In this document: piece after piece, positions 1 to 8,470 of the stretch | How the letters are laid out: each line of letters begins with the position of its first letter | Numbering within the stretch: the first letter of the stretch is position 1 | Source of the DNA: an uncultured Bacteroidales bacterium | GTDB taxonomy: Bacteria; Bacteroidota; Bacteroidia; Bacteroidales; Paludibacteraceae | Length of the DNA: 48,410 nucleotides | Direction: 5' to 3' | Assembly: GCA_902799185.1 (NCBI GenBank) | Contig: CADBZO010000007.1 | Coordinates: forward strand, 1-48,410 | Notes under the pieces: generated by a model | The model's input: only the letters and a program-made list of their open reading frames with translations | The model's database searches: none | What the model was told of the DNA's origin: nothing | Translations under genes and position numbers: made by a program

Positions 1-15
1 AGTGCCTTATGACGC

Positions 16-44
16 AAAAAACGACCCTTGTGAGGTCGTTTTTT
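16..44 (-). terminator. Terminator downstream of tRNA-Phe
   Basis: An 11-bp perfect stem (16-26 pairing with 34-44) with a 7-nt loop. Its outer pairs are A/T runs, so it carries a U-tract in either direction. It lies just past the 3' end of the minus-strand tRNA-Phe and is its likely intrinsic terminator; it could also stop plus-strand transcription entering from the left edge. Confidence 0.8.
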
Positions 45-45
45 G

Positions 46-118
46 TGGTGCCACCGAGAATCGAACTAGGGACACAAGGATTTTCAGTCCTTTGCTCTAC
101 CAACTGAGCTATGGCACC
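46..118 (-). tRNA. tRNA-Phe (anticodon GAA)
   Basis: On the minus strand the gene starts GGTGCCA at 118 and its acceptor stem closes with TGGCACC (complement of 47-53), followed by discriminator A. The D-loop (AGCTCAGTTGG), anticodon loop CTGAAAA and T-arm GTTCGA are all present. The length is 73 nt and the 3' CCA is not encoded. The anticodon GAA reads phenylalanine codons. Confidence 0.95.
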
Positions 119-197
119 GGGAGGTGTGCCCCTCAATCGGGAAAACCGGCCTCCGCCGGAAAGGGCAAAAAATATGCTCTTCGAACGAAAGCGGGTG

Positions 198-229
198 CAA
201 AGGTACTGCTTTTTTTTGACATACGCAAA
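198..229 (-). promoter_or_regulatory. Bacteroidota-type promoter for tRNA-Phe
   Basis: Read on the minus strand: TTTG (226-229), exactly 20 bp, then TACCTTTG (198-205), matching the -33 TTTG / -7 TAnnTTTG consensus of the primary sigma factor in Bacteroidota. The spacer GCGTATGTCAAAAAAAAGCAG closely resembles those of the other promoters in this window. It points at tRNA-Phe about 80 bp away. Confidence 0.8.
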
Positions 230-266
230 TATTTTTGCATTTTTTTTGTAAATAAGTGTGTTTTTC

Positions 267-297
267 TTGCAAATATGGCAGAAAAATAGTAATTTTG
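267..297 (+). promoter_or_regulatory. Promoter for trmO
   Basis: TTG at 267-269, a 20-bp spacer, then TAATTTTG at 290-297, fitting the TTTG / TAnnTTTG model. The trmO ATG at 331 lies 34 bp downstream. This placement argues for the 331 start rather than an upstream in-frame ATG at 256, which would lie before the promoter. Confidence 0.7.
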
Positions 298-330
298 CAG
301 TCCAAAGAGCCGGAAAATCCACTAAATAAT

Positions 331-1227
331 ATGGAATTGAAAGTGATTGCATATGCGCGGAACGGGCATACGGACAAGTTTGGTATTCCGCGCCAGAGCC
401 GGGAGGAGAGCCCTATCCTGACCCGCATCGTTTTTGAACCGGAGTACAGCGTGCCGGAGGCGCTGCGTGGCATAGAGGGCTACAGCCATCTGTGGCTGAT
501 ATGGGGTTTCAGTAATGTACGAAGAGACGATGTACAAAATACGAAAGGGTGGTCTCCGACGGTTCGTCCGCCGCGGTTGGGAGGCAACAGGCGGATGGGC
601 GTTTTTGCTACCCGGAGTCCTTTCCGGCCGAACCCGCTTGGACTGAGCAGCGTCCGACTCGTCGAGGTGCGGAGGACGGAAGACCGGATGGAGTTGATTG
701 TGAGCGGGGCGGATGTGCTGGACGGCACGCCGATATATGATATCAAACCGTATCTGAGTTTCAGCGACAGCCATGAGGAGGCGCGGAATGGTTTTGCGGA
801 GGAGACGAAAGACTACCGGTTAGAGGTAGATTGGTCCCGCGTGGAGGGTGATCTTTCCGATTTCCTCACGGAGACGTCATACGAATATCGCGGTAATGAC
901 GCGGTAATAACGCGCTTATCACGCGCTAATCACGCGCTTTTGGAGACTGAAAAGTCTGATATTGAGTACATCCTGAGTCAGGATCCACGTCCGGGGTACC
1001 AAGATGACCCTGAAAGGGAGTATAAGATGGATTATGCGGGGTGGAGAATAACATTTAATGTACAAAGGGACAATGGGCAATGTACAAAGGAGCAATGTAC
1101 AATGTACAAAGGACAATGTACAATGTACAAAGGACAATGTACAATGTACAAAGGACAATGTACGAAGGATGCAGAAAAGGACATAAAGGGGTGCGTAATC
1201 ATAAAAAAAATAGAAAAAATAAGATAA
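331..1227 (+). CDS. trmO: tRNA (t6A37) N6-methyltransferase TrmO (TsaA/YaeB family) with repeat-encoded tail
   Basis: 298 aa. TrmO methylates the N6 of threonylcarbamoyladenosine at position 37 of certain tRNAs, using S-adenosylmethionine. The start is set at 331 because the promoter -7 box ends at 297. The N-terminal half carries the family core: GIPRQSR near residue 17, HLWLIWGF near 55, GVFATRSPFRPNP near 90-102 and DVLDGTPIYDIKPY near 130-143. The normal domain ends around residue 238 (YAGWRITF). The remaining ~60 residues are encoded largely by a 7-bp/21-bp tandem repeat and read as repeats of QCTMYKG, unlike anything expected in the family. This gene probably lost its normal stop to repeat expansion, or the repeat grew at the original stop. 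The core is complete, so the enzyme is likely functional. Confidence 0.9.
   Translation: MELKVIAYARNGHTDKFGIPRQSREESPILTRIVFEPEYSVPEALRGIEGYSHLWLIWGFSNVRRDDVQNTKGWSPTVRPPRLGGNRRMGVFATRSPFRPNPLGLSSVRLVEVRRTEDRMELIVSGADVLDGTPIYDIKPYLSFSDSHEEARNGFAEETKDYRLEVDWSRVEGDLSDFLTETSYEYRGNDAVITRLSRANHALLETEKSDIEYILSQDPRPGYQDDPEREYKMDYAGWRITFNVQRDNGQCTKEQCTMYKGQCTMYKGQCTMYKGQCTKDAEKDIKGCVIIKKIEKIR
1060..1169 (+). repeat. Heptad tandem array at the 3' end of trmO
   Basis: Units of 7 bp (GTACAAA, GGACAAT, GTACAAT) arranged in a 21-bp higher-order unit repeated about four times with few mismatches. It is read through by trmO. The words GTACAA and AAGG recur in linkers before the sorting-like tails at 2728-2762 and 47325-47360. 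Confidence 0.85.
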
Positions 1228-1230
1228 TAC

Positions 1231-1261
1231 TTGCATATGTCGAAAAAAAGCAGTATCTTTG
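1231..1261 (+). promoter_or_regulatory. Promoter for the GH13 cluster
   Basis: TTG 1231-1233, a 20-bp spacer (CATATGTCGAAAAAAAGCAG), then TATCTTTG 1254-1261. It lies 48 bp before the first amylase ATG. No comparable promoter is seen before the next three amylase genes, so the four may share a transcript. Confidence 0.8.
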
Positions 1262-1309
1262 TAGCCGTTTTTAACATCGTTGAACCGTGAAAAATAGGAT
1301 TGCCCAACC

Positions 1310-2839
1310 ATGAAAAAGATTATTCTATCCGTTTTGTCCTGTCTCCTTTTTGCGGGCGCGTGTGCACTGCGCGCTGAAAATAAAGGAAATATAGAGCCCC
1401 TGCAGAAAAGTGAAGCAGAGGTTGCTCCGGAAGAGAGTCCTGCGAATATAGGTGTGCCGGCGGAGTGCGAGGATGTGATGTTACAGTGTTTCTACTGGGA
1501 CAGCTACAAGCTGACCAAATACGGCAGGACACGCTGGACGGATTTGCTGGCGGACAGTACGGCTATCCGTGAGAACTTTGACTTGGTATGGTTCCCGCCG
1601 AGCGGTTACGCCGGAGGCGACGCCGGTGACAGTTACGCTGCCGGCGGCGTGGGGTATTACCACCGCCAGGTGAGCCTGCAGAACAGTGCCTGGGGCATCC
1701 GTCTTAATCTGGACAAACTGATCAAGGCGTTGCACCGCGGGGATACGAAGTGTCTGGCGGATATAGTCATCAACCACCGCAACAACAAGAGCAACTGGTG
1801 CGATTTCTTTGAAGACAATTTCGGTCTCGGGTATGGCCGTTTCCAGTTTGACGAGAGTCATATCTGCCGCGGGGACGAGTGCTTCACAAGCAGCGGCTCT
1901 ACCTGTTACGGCAGTACCAACAAAGGTGCCGCCGATACGGGTACGAACGACGCCGGATGTCGTGATTTGGACCACAGCAACGAGTATGTACAGGAATGGG
2001 CGAAGACCTATGTGAAATGGATGATCGAGAAGGTGGGTTATGACGGTTTCAGGTATGACATGACGCGCGGTTATAACGGCAAGTACCTGAGCATGTACAA
2101 CGAGGCGGCGCAGCCGTATCTTTCCGTTTCGGAGTTCTGGATGGATAACGTGAATGACCAGATCGCCCATCTGAAGGCTGCCAATTACAATACGATGATC
2201 TTCGATTTCCCGTTGAAATGGGCTATAGGCAACGCTTTCAAGAACGGCACATACAGCCAGCTCAAGAACCCGTCTAACAGTCTTCGCGGGAAGGGACTGG
2301 GCAAATATGCCGTGACGTTCATCGACAACCATGATACCTTCGAGCGTTCGGACAACCAGGGCGGCGAGTTTATCAAGTACAATGCGGACCTGGGTGACGC
2401 CGACGTGAAGAGCAAGATTTTGCAGGCGAACGCATATATCCTGATGATGCCGGGTGTGCCGTGTGTGTTCTGGCCTCACTGGAAGAGCTATACGGAAGAG
2501 ATCAACCAACTGATAGCCATCCGTAAGTTCGCCGGCATCCACAGCGAGTCGGAGGTAACGGACGAGGAGTCAGGCGGTTATAAATACGGCGCCACTATCC
2601 AGGGTCATCACCGCCGTGTGTATCTGCGGCTGGGCAAGAACCGCGACATGACGCAGCCCGCCAACACCTATGTGGCGGCGCAGGGCAGCGAGTACACCAT
2701 CTATGTGGAGGTAGGCGAAGGAGTGGAGAATGTACAAGGAAAAGATGTACAAGGTACGAAGGTACTCAAGGACGGCCAACTCTATCTGATGTACCAAGGG
2801 GTCATGTACGATGTACAAGGACGGAGAATAAGCGAATAA
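1310..2839 (+). CDS. Secreted GH13 alpha-amylase (amylase A)
   Basis: 509 aa, predicted endo-acting alpha-1,4-glucan hydrolase exported across the inner membrane. A signal peptide is visible (MKKIILSVLSCLLFAGACA). The (beta/alpha)8 GH13 domain covers roughly residues 55-430, with region I DIVINHR, region II DGFRYDMTRG (nucleophile near D250), region III SEFW (acid/base near E275) and region IV FIDNHDT (near D342). The order and sequence of these blocks resemble plant/archaeal-type GH13 amylases. No separate carbohydrate-binding module is seen. The C-terminus (KVLKDGQLYLMYQGVMYDVQ, then GRRISE) matches tails on five other proteins here and resembles a short type IX secretion signal; that role is inference. 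The linker just before it is encoded by ATGTACAAG repeats. It is first of four tandem GH13 genes, 68 bp before the next. Confidence 0.9.
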   Translation: MKKIILSVLSCLLFAGACALRAENKGNIEPLQKSEAEVAPEESPANIGVPAECEDVMLQCFYWDSYKLTKYGRTRWTDLLADSTAIRENFDLVWFPPSGYAGGDAGDSYAAGGVGYYHRQVSLQNSAWGIRLNLDKLIKALHRGDTKCLADIVINHRNNKSNWCDFFEDNFGLGYGRFQFDESHICRGDECFTSSGSTCYGSTNKGAADTGTNDAGCRDLDHSNEYVQEWAKTYVKWMIEKVGYDGFRYDMTRGYNGKYLSMYNEAAQPYLSVSEFWMDNVNDQIAHLKAANYNTMIFDFPLKWAIGNAFKNGTYSQLKNPSNSLRGKGLGKYAVTFIDNHDTFERSDNQGGEFIKYNADLGDADVKSKILQANAYILMMPGVPCVFWPHWKSYTEEINQLIAIRKFAGIHSESEVTDEESGGYKYGATIQGHHRRVYLRLGKNRDMTQPANTYVAAQGSEYTIYVEVGEGVENVQGKDVQGTKVLKDGQLYLMYQGVMYDVQGRRISE

Positions 2840-2907
2840 GGAAGCCCGGCATGTATGCCGAGGGTGGAACGGATTGAAAGACAACCAACTAACTAAATTA
2901 TAATATT

Positions 2908-5900
2908 ATGAAAAAAATCTTTTTGTTCTTAGGGATGATGCTCTGTGCGGCGGTGATGTTCGCGCAAGAGGGTCTGAGCTATGGCGTGCTGGTGAACGGC
3001 AACACGCTGTTCCGGGCGGAGTACAAAGGGGTGAGCAGCATCTCCGGATTGCCGGAGTACAATGCCAAGGCCGCGATGGTAGCCGGCGACAAGTGCGTGC
3101 TGGTCAACCTCAGTAACGGGGATACCTGGACGGTGCCTCTGGACGACGCGAGTACGAAGAGTATCAGCCTGGGCAGCGGCTCGTACGTGGCTTCTGCGGA
3201 CGGATGCTATGATTTCTGGTTGAAACTCTCCTATGGCAATGACCAGCTGTATGTAGGAACGACCACAGACTGCGGCGAGGGAGAGGCGTATGAAGGTACT
3301 ACGCCGTGCTCGGAGTCGTTCGGCCTGTTGGTGGACGGAGTGTATGTAGCCGGTGTGAAGAATGAGGCTCCGTTAGATCCGAGTTTTATGGAATATCAGG
3401 TGAAAGGCGTGAAGCTGACTGCCGGTCAGAAGGTGCAGGTATATGACTCCTGCCATCAGGCTGCGTGGGTAATCAGCAAATATGCAGCGACGAGTTATGA
3501 GTTCCCCATAGAGGGAGACAGCTACAAGGTGACGGAAAACGGTACCTATGACTTCTATCTGAAATTCAAGATGGGCGAGGACGAACTGTATGTAGCCTGC
3601 CAGGGCTGCAAAGAGCAACCTCAGCCCGTTTCGGCAGTACCGAGCCAGTGCGGCGACGTGCTGTTGCAGGGATTCTATTATGACAGCTACGAAGTGTCGG
3701 AGAACCATCTTGGCACGACCACTTACGGCGATACCAAATGGAAGACTCTGCTGGCCCAGGCCGGTGAGATAGGCGCCTATTTCGACCTGATCTGGTTACC
3801 GCCCAGCGCTTATGCCAGCGGTACGGGTTATCACCCCAAACAATACTCGAACCAGAACAGCGATTGGGGCAGCCGTGCGGAGCTGGAGAAACTGATTGCA
3901 GCGCTGCATAACAGCGGCACGAAGGTGATTGCCGATATCGTCATCAACCACGTAGAGGCTATGTCAAACTGGTGCGATTTCGCGGTGCAGGATTTCGGCG
4001 AGTACGGCAAGTTCGAGCCGGACGGATCGTATATATGCAGCAACGACGAGATGAACAACGAGGCCAACAAGAAAGAGGCGGGCGAGTGTTTCGGTACTGC
4101 TACCGGTTCGCCGGACGACGGCGCCAACTGGGAAGCTGCTCGTGACTGGAGCCACGACAAAGTCTATGTGCAGGATATGTTCAAGGCTTATCTGAAATGG
4201 ATGAAGAACGTGATGCACTACGACGGCTGGCGTTATGACAAAGGTGACGGTTTCAACAACTGGCACATGGACAACTACAACAAGGCCTCCCAGCCGTATA
4301 TCGCTTTCATGGAATACTGGAGCGGCAACGACGAGATTATCAGAGGTATCGAGCAGGCCAATAGAAACGTGATGGCGCTGGATTTCCAGACCAAGTACAG
4401 TGCTTTTGACGGTATTGCCGGTTTCGACTACAGCAAGTGTAAAGGCAGCGGACTGCTTGGCCGCGGTTACAGCAAATATGCAGTCACGTTTGTGGACAGC
4501 CACGACTGGTTCCTGCGCGACAACGGCCAGGAGTTCGGCGGCAACGGCAAGTCCCTGACTCCGGAGCTGAAAGACCGTCTGCTGCAGGCGAACGCATTCC
4601 TGCTGAGTATGCCGGGCGTGCCGTGTGTGTTCTATCCGCACTGGGCGAAATACAAAGAGGAGCTGAAGGCGATGATCAATGCGCGTCACCTGGCCGGCGT
4701 TCACAGCGAGAGTGCCGTGAGCGACGAAGAGGCGGAGCAAGGCGGCTATAAGGTGACCGTACAAGGCAAGAACGGCTATCTGATCCTCTGTCTGGGTAAC
4801 AAAGCCGGCGCAACTTACTCCGGTTATACCAAGGTGGCTTCCGGCAACGGGTATGCTATCTGGGTACAGGCAACGGGCGATGTGGCTCCGGGTCTGGTAG
4901 TGACTCCGAGCCAGGCGTTCGAGGACAACGAGGCAGGTCTGACCGTAACAATGGAGGCCGTAGGCGGCAGCGGCAACGCACATATCTATTATACGCTGGA
5001 CGGTACGGAGCCGACCACCGCTTCGACGGAGTACACAGCCCCGCTGACCGTCAAGGAGACGACGACGCTCAAAGTGATGGCGGTGTGCGGTACGGCTCAG
5101 TCGAAGGTACAGGAGTACACCTATACCTACCGCGAGCCGCTGCAACACGGTATCCGCGTACGGTTCAACAAACCGGCCGAGTGGGAGAAGGTATATATCT
5201 ACGCCTGGATCCCGGGCACGGACGAGTCAGGCGAGCCTACTTCGGAGAATATCATGGGTGCCTATCCTGGCCAGCGTATCTATCAGGATACGGAAGGCTG
5301 GTTCAGCTATGAGTTCGACAACTCGCTCAAGGCCATCCATTTCTGTATCAACTCCGGCGACGACTGCGGCGGCGTGAATGTCCGCTCCAATGACCTGGAG
5401 ATTGATTACGACGCATGTTACGGCTGGCGCGAAGGCAAAGAGACAGAGAGCTCGGAGGAGGTGTTGCTGGATTGCGACACGTTGCTCAATCCGGCTTTCG
5501 ACCTGGTCATCAGTCCGGAGAGCGGTTTCTTCCGTGACCAGAACGAGGGTCAGGAAGTGACGATCAGTACCGTAGGTGCGGACAACGCGATGATCTATTA
5601 CACGCTGGACGGCTCCGAGCCGACGACGGCCTCCAACCCGTCGCAGGGCACGGCTACCTTCACCGTGAAGAACACCACGACGGTGAAGGCGTATGCGGCG
5701 CTGGACAAAGACCGTACGGCTACCTATACCGCTACCTATACCTACAAGGCTCCCCAGCAGGGCGCTATCACGGTGAAGTTTGTCAAACCGGAAGAGTGGG
5801 AGACGCTGTATCTGTATGCTTTCACGCGCGTAAAAGTAGGAAATAAATACAAAGACACTCCTTATGCGCTGGACGGCAAGACGACCAAATGGCCGGGTAT

Positions 5901-6225
5901 CAAATGGACCACTACGGATGGCGGATGGTACACCTATACCCTGCCGGCAGACATCCATGAGATCTATGTCATCTTCACGGAAGGCGACAAGAAACCGCAG
6001 ACCCAGGATATCTTCCTTACGGAGGACGCATGCTATGTATGGAACCCCGACTGCTGGCGTGCCGTGCTGGATCAAGATTGCGACGGTGTAGTAGAAGAAG
6101 AGGGAATAGAAGTAATAATTGATCAATCCAAGGAAAACAATGAAACGTACAAACTTATTATCGACGGCCAAATGGTTATTATCAACCATGGCGTTATGTA
6201 TGATGTTCTTGGCCGTAAGCTCTGA
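2908..6225 (+). CDS. Secreted multidomain GH13 alpha-amylase with starch-binding-like modules (amylase B)
   Basis: 1105 aa. Signal peptide residues 1-19. Two related ~95-aa modules (about 21-118 and 132-232) each end in a YDFxLK...LYV motif, suggesting internal duplication. The GH13 domain (about 245-655) has DIVINHV, DGWRYDKGDG (nucleophile near D444), FMEYW (acid/base near E469) and FVDSHDW (near D533); the usual N of NHD is S here. C-terminal parts alternate: a chitobiase-type C-terminal (CHB_HEX_C-like) domain with YYTLDGTEPTTAS (664-731), a CBM26-like module (745-845), a second YYTLDGSEPTTAS domain (865-948) and a second CBM26-like module (953-1061). The tail (IIDGQMVIINHGVMYDVLG) matches the family tail. 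Its last 86 bp overlap, out of frame, the start of the next gene, which is unusual. Confidence 0.9.
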   Translation: MKKIFLFLGMMLCAAVMFAQEGLSYGVLVNGNTLFRAEYKGVSSISGLPEYNAKAAMVAGDKCVLVNLSNGDTWTVPLDDASTKSISLGSGSYVASADGCYDFWLKLSYGNDQLYVGTTTDCGEGEAYEGTTPCSESFGLLVDGVYVAGVKNEAPLDPSFMEYQVKGVKLTAGQKVQVYDSCHQAAWVISKYAATSYEFPIEGDSYKVTENGTYDFYLKFKMGEDELYVACQGCKEQPQPVSAVPSQCGDVLLQGFYYDSYEVSENHLGTTTYGDTKWKTLLAQAGEIGAYFDLIWLPPSAYASGTGYHPKQYSNQNSDWGSRAELEKLIAALHNSGTKVIADIVINHVEAMSNWCDFAVQDFGEYGKFEPDGSYICSNDEMNNEANKKEAGECFGTATGSPDDGANWEAARDWSHDKVYVQDMFKAYLKWMKNVMHYDGWRYDKGDGFNNWHMDNYNKASQPYIAFMEYWSGNDEIIRGIEQANRNVMALDFQTKYSAFDGIAGFDYSKCKGSGLLGRGYSKYAVTFVDSHDWFLRDNGQEFGGNGKSLTPELKDRLLQANAFLLSMPGVPCVFYPHWAKYKEELKAMINARHLAGVHSESAVSDEEAEQGGYKVTVQGKNGYLILCLGNKAGATYSGYTKVASGNGYAIWVQATGDVAPGLVVTPSQAFEDNEAGLTVTMEAVGGSGNAHIYYTLDGTEPTTASTEYTAPLTVKETTTLKVMAVCGTAQSKVQEYTYTYREPLQHGIRVRFNKPAEWEKVYIYAWIPGTDESGEPTSENIMGAYPGQRIYQDTEGWFSYEFDNSLKAIHFCINSGDDCGGVNVRSNDLEIDYDACYGWREGKETESSEEVLLDCDTLLNPAFDLVISPESGFFRDQNEGQEVTISTVGADNAMIYYTLDGSEPTTASNPSQGTATFTVKNTTTVKAYAALDKDRTATYTATYTYKAPQQGAITVKFVKPEEWETLYLYAFTRVKVGNKYKDTPYALDGKTTKWPGIKWTTTDGGWYTYTLPADIHEIYVIFTEGDKKPQTQDIFLTEDACYVWNPDCWRAVLDQDCDGVVEEEGIEVIIDQSKENNETYKLIIDGQMVIINHGVMYDVLGRKL

Positions 6226-8422
6226 TGCTTACGCCAAGACGTTGTATCTGAATACAGGCGGCAGCAGTCTGTGGGAAACAGACGGAGCCGACAAGTTCGC
6301 AATCTGGCACTGGCAGGAAGGCCAGGAAGGTACCTGGTCGGAATGGATGACCCGGGTGGATGGCAATGTATGGAAAGCGGAAATCTCCGACAATAGCGAC
6401 AAGGTGATTTTCTGCCGTTTCAACAAAGCAGTGTCCTCTCCGGCTTGGGGTAACGACATGTGGAACCAGACGGATGACCTGGCGCCGGGAAGCAACGATC
6501 TTTTCACCATCACCGGCTGGGGCAACGGCAAGAGCCAGGGTACCTGGTCCGTATATGGCGGGGGCGGCGGTGACAACCCCGGGGGAGGAGACAACCCCGG
6601 TGGCGGTGACAACCCCGGCGGTCAGGGCGGCCAGGGAGGCAGCGGTAACACCGCGGGCTATAACTTCTACGCCATAGGATGGATAAACGGTGCTGATGCC
6701 GGTGAGGCGGCTTACGCCCAATACGACGACAAGTACAAGTTCGTGGACGGCAAACTGACCATCGACTGTAAGATGGGTAGTTATATTGCCATCAAAGATG
6801 ATGACGGTAACTTCTACTACTCCAAAACCCAAGCAACCATCGCGAATACCTCCGTCACGTACGATTGGGCGAACGGTTGGACTCCTTGCGAGAAATGGGC
6901 TATCCCGGAGGGTACCAATTATATCATCATGCGCGAGGTGAACTTCAAAGGTCAGATCAAGCTGGAGCGTGTCGATAAAGCTACTTACGACGCCTATCAT
7001 ATGGATATGGGCGGCAGTACCGGCGGCGGTGACGACACCTATACGCCGGGCGATTTCACGACCGCCGTGCCGAGCCGGTGTACGGACGTGATGCTCCAGG
7101 CGTTCTATTGGAACAGCTACAGCGGCGGCGATCGTACCTATGGTACCAGCACTTGGAAAGTGCTCAAAGACCAGGCTGACGAGATCAACGGTTCGTTCGA
7201 CCTGGTATGGCTGGCACCTTCCTGCCGTGCCAAGGATAACATGGGTTATCTGCCGAGCCAGTATCCGAACCAGAACAGCAACATGGGTACCGAGTCCGAA
7301 CTGAACGCCCTGATCAGTGCGCTTCATGCCGGTAAGACACGCGTCATCGCCGACGTGGTGATCAACCATGCGGGCGACCAGAACTGGGTGAACTTCCTCG
7401 TCCAGGACTTCGGCGAGTACGGCAAGTTCGAGCCGCAGAGCACCTGGATCACCAGCAATGACGAGGCGAAGGGACACGGCACGCTGGGTTCCAATGCGGA
7501 TGACGGCCAGGAGAGCAATGCCAACTACGGCTCCGCGCGTGACTGGGATCACAAGAACACCCAGGTGCAGGCGATGTGCCGCGCGTATCTCAAGTTCCTC
7601 AAAGGTGCGATGAACTACGACGGCTTCCGTTTCGACTATTGCGGCGGATTCCATGTGAGCCATGTCAACGACTACGTGTCTGCCGCCAAGCCGTATTTCT
7701 CCGTCATGGAGTATTGGAACGGCGACCCGAACGTCCTGAAACAGCGTATCGACGATGCCGGCAAGAACACGCTGACCTTCGATTTCGCCAGTTTCTATAC
7801 CTGCTACCAGCAGGGCATAGCCTCCAATAACTACAGCAAACTCCTCAACGCCGGTCTGCGCGGCAAAGGCTACGCCAAGTATGCCGTGAACTTCGTCGAT
7901 AACCACGACACCTTCAACCGCAACGATATCGGCAACTCCGACTGCGGCAACAGCAAGGACGGCAGTTCTTCGCTCAACAACAAAGAGCTCATCATGCAGT
8001 GCAACGCCTACATGCTCTCCATGCCGGGCGTGCCGTGTGTGTTCTGGCCGCACTGGTACAAGTACAAGACAGATATCAAGGCGCTGATCAAAGCCCGTAA
8101 GATGGCGGGTGTGCATTCCGAGAGCGAGGTGCAGGAGAGTGCCGGCAACGGCTACTACGAGGCTACCGTAACGGGCAAGTACGGCAAGGTCGTTCTCTAT
8201 CTGGGTTCGTCGGCAAGCAAAGCTGCGCCGCAGGGATACACCCAGGCGGTCAAGGGCAACAAGTATGCCGTCTATTACACCGGCAACGGCGACCCCAAGC
8301 AGGCGCTTGAAGAGGTCGGCGCCGACCACTCTTTCCGAGGGGAGAAGATCCTCCGGGACGGACGGCTCATGATTCGTCACGGAGAGAAACTCTATGACCT
8401 TACCGGACGGCAGGTGAGATAA
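6140..8422 (+). CDS. Secreted GH13 alpha-amylase with Gly-rich linker (amylase C)
   Basis: 760 aa. ATG 6140 is chosen because it starts a good signal peptide (MKRTNLLSTAKW, then a hydrophobic core to AYA near residue 33). An in-frame ATG at 6119 would add seven residues with no benefit. An N-terminal binding-like module (about 34-135, with FAIWHW and WNQTDDL) is followed by a linker of GGGDNP repeats (about 140-165), a second beta-rich module (170-290), then GH13 (about 315-680). Catalytic blocks are DVVINHA, DGFRFDYCGG (D499), VMEYW (E524) and FVDNHDT (D590). The tail ILRDGRLMIRHGEKLYDLTG is of the shared type. The first 86 bp overlap the end of amylase B in another frame, so translation is probably coupled. 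The stop codon is the first unit of a heptad array. Confidence 0.9.
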   Translation: MKRTNLLSTAKWLLSTMALCMMFLAVSSDAYAKTLYLNTGGSSLWETDGADKFAIWHWQEGQEGTWSEWMTRVDGNVWKAEISDNSDKVIFCRFNKAVSSPAWGNDMWNQTDDLAPGSNDLFTITGWGNGKSQGTWSVYGGGGGDNPGGGDNPGGGDNPGGQGGQGGSGNTAGYNFYAIGWINGADAGEAAYAQYDDKYKFVDGKLTIDCKMGSYIAIKDDDGNFYYSKTQATIANTSVTYDWANGWTPCEKWAIPEGTNYIIMREVNFKGQIKLERVDKATYDAYHMDMGGSTGGGDDTYTPGDFTTAVPSRCTDVMLQAFYWNSYSGGDRTYGTSTWKVLKDQADEINGSFDLVWLAPSCRAKDNMGYLPSQYPNQNSNMGTESELNALISALHAGKTRVIADVVINHAGDQNWVNFLVQDFGEYGKFEPQSTWITSNDEAKGHGTLGSNADDGQESNANYGSARDWDHKNTQVQAMCRAYLKFLKGAMNYDGFRFDYCGGFHVSHVNDYVSAAKPYFSVMEYWNGDPNVLKQRIDDAGKNTLTFDFASFYTCYQQGIASNNYSKLLNAGLRGKGYAKYAVNFVDNHDTFNRNDIGNSDCGNSKDGSSSLNNKELIMQCNAYMLSMPGVPCVFWPHWYKYKTDIKALIKARKMAGVHSESEVQESAGNGYYEATVTGKYGKVVLYLGSSASKAAPQGYTQAVKGNKYAVYYTGNGDPKQALEEVGADHSFRGEKILRDGRLMIRHGEKLYDLTGRQVR

Positions 8423-8468
8423 TTCGTAATTCGTAATTTGTAATTCGTAATTCGTAATTCGTAATTGA
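8420..8468 (+). repeat. Stop-anchored heptad array TAATTCG x7
   Basis: Seven head-to-tail 7-bp units (TAATTCG, one TAATTTG, last TAATTGA) fill the whole gap between amylase C and D. The first TAA is the stop codon of amylase C, and the array ends 2 bp before the next ATG. With period 7, TAA falls in all three frames. Confidence 0.9.
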
Positions 8469-8470
8469 TT

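Noticed and set aside
84-473. Minus-strand open frame over tRNA-Phe and the trmO start
   Set aside because: It runs through a tRNA gene and two promoters; not a protein gene.
8420-8468. CRISPR array
   Set aside because: Units are 7 bp with no spacers; the same holds for all other arrays here. No cas genes present.
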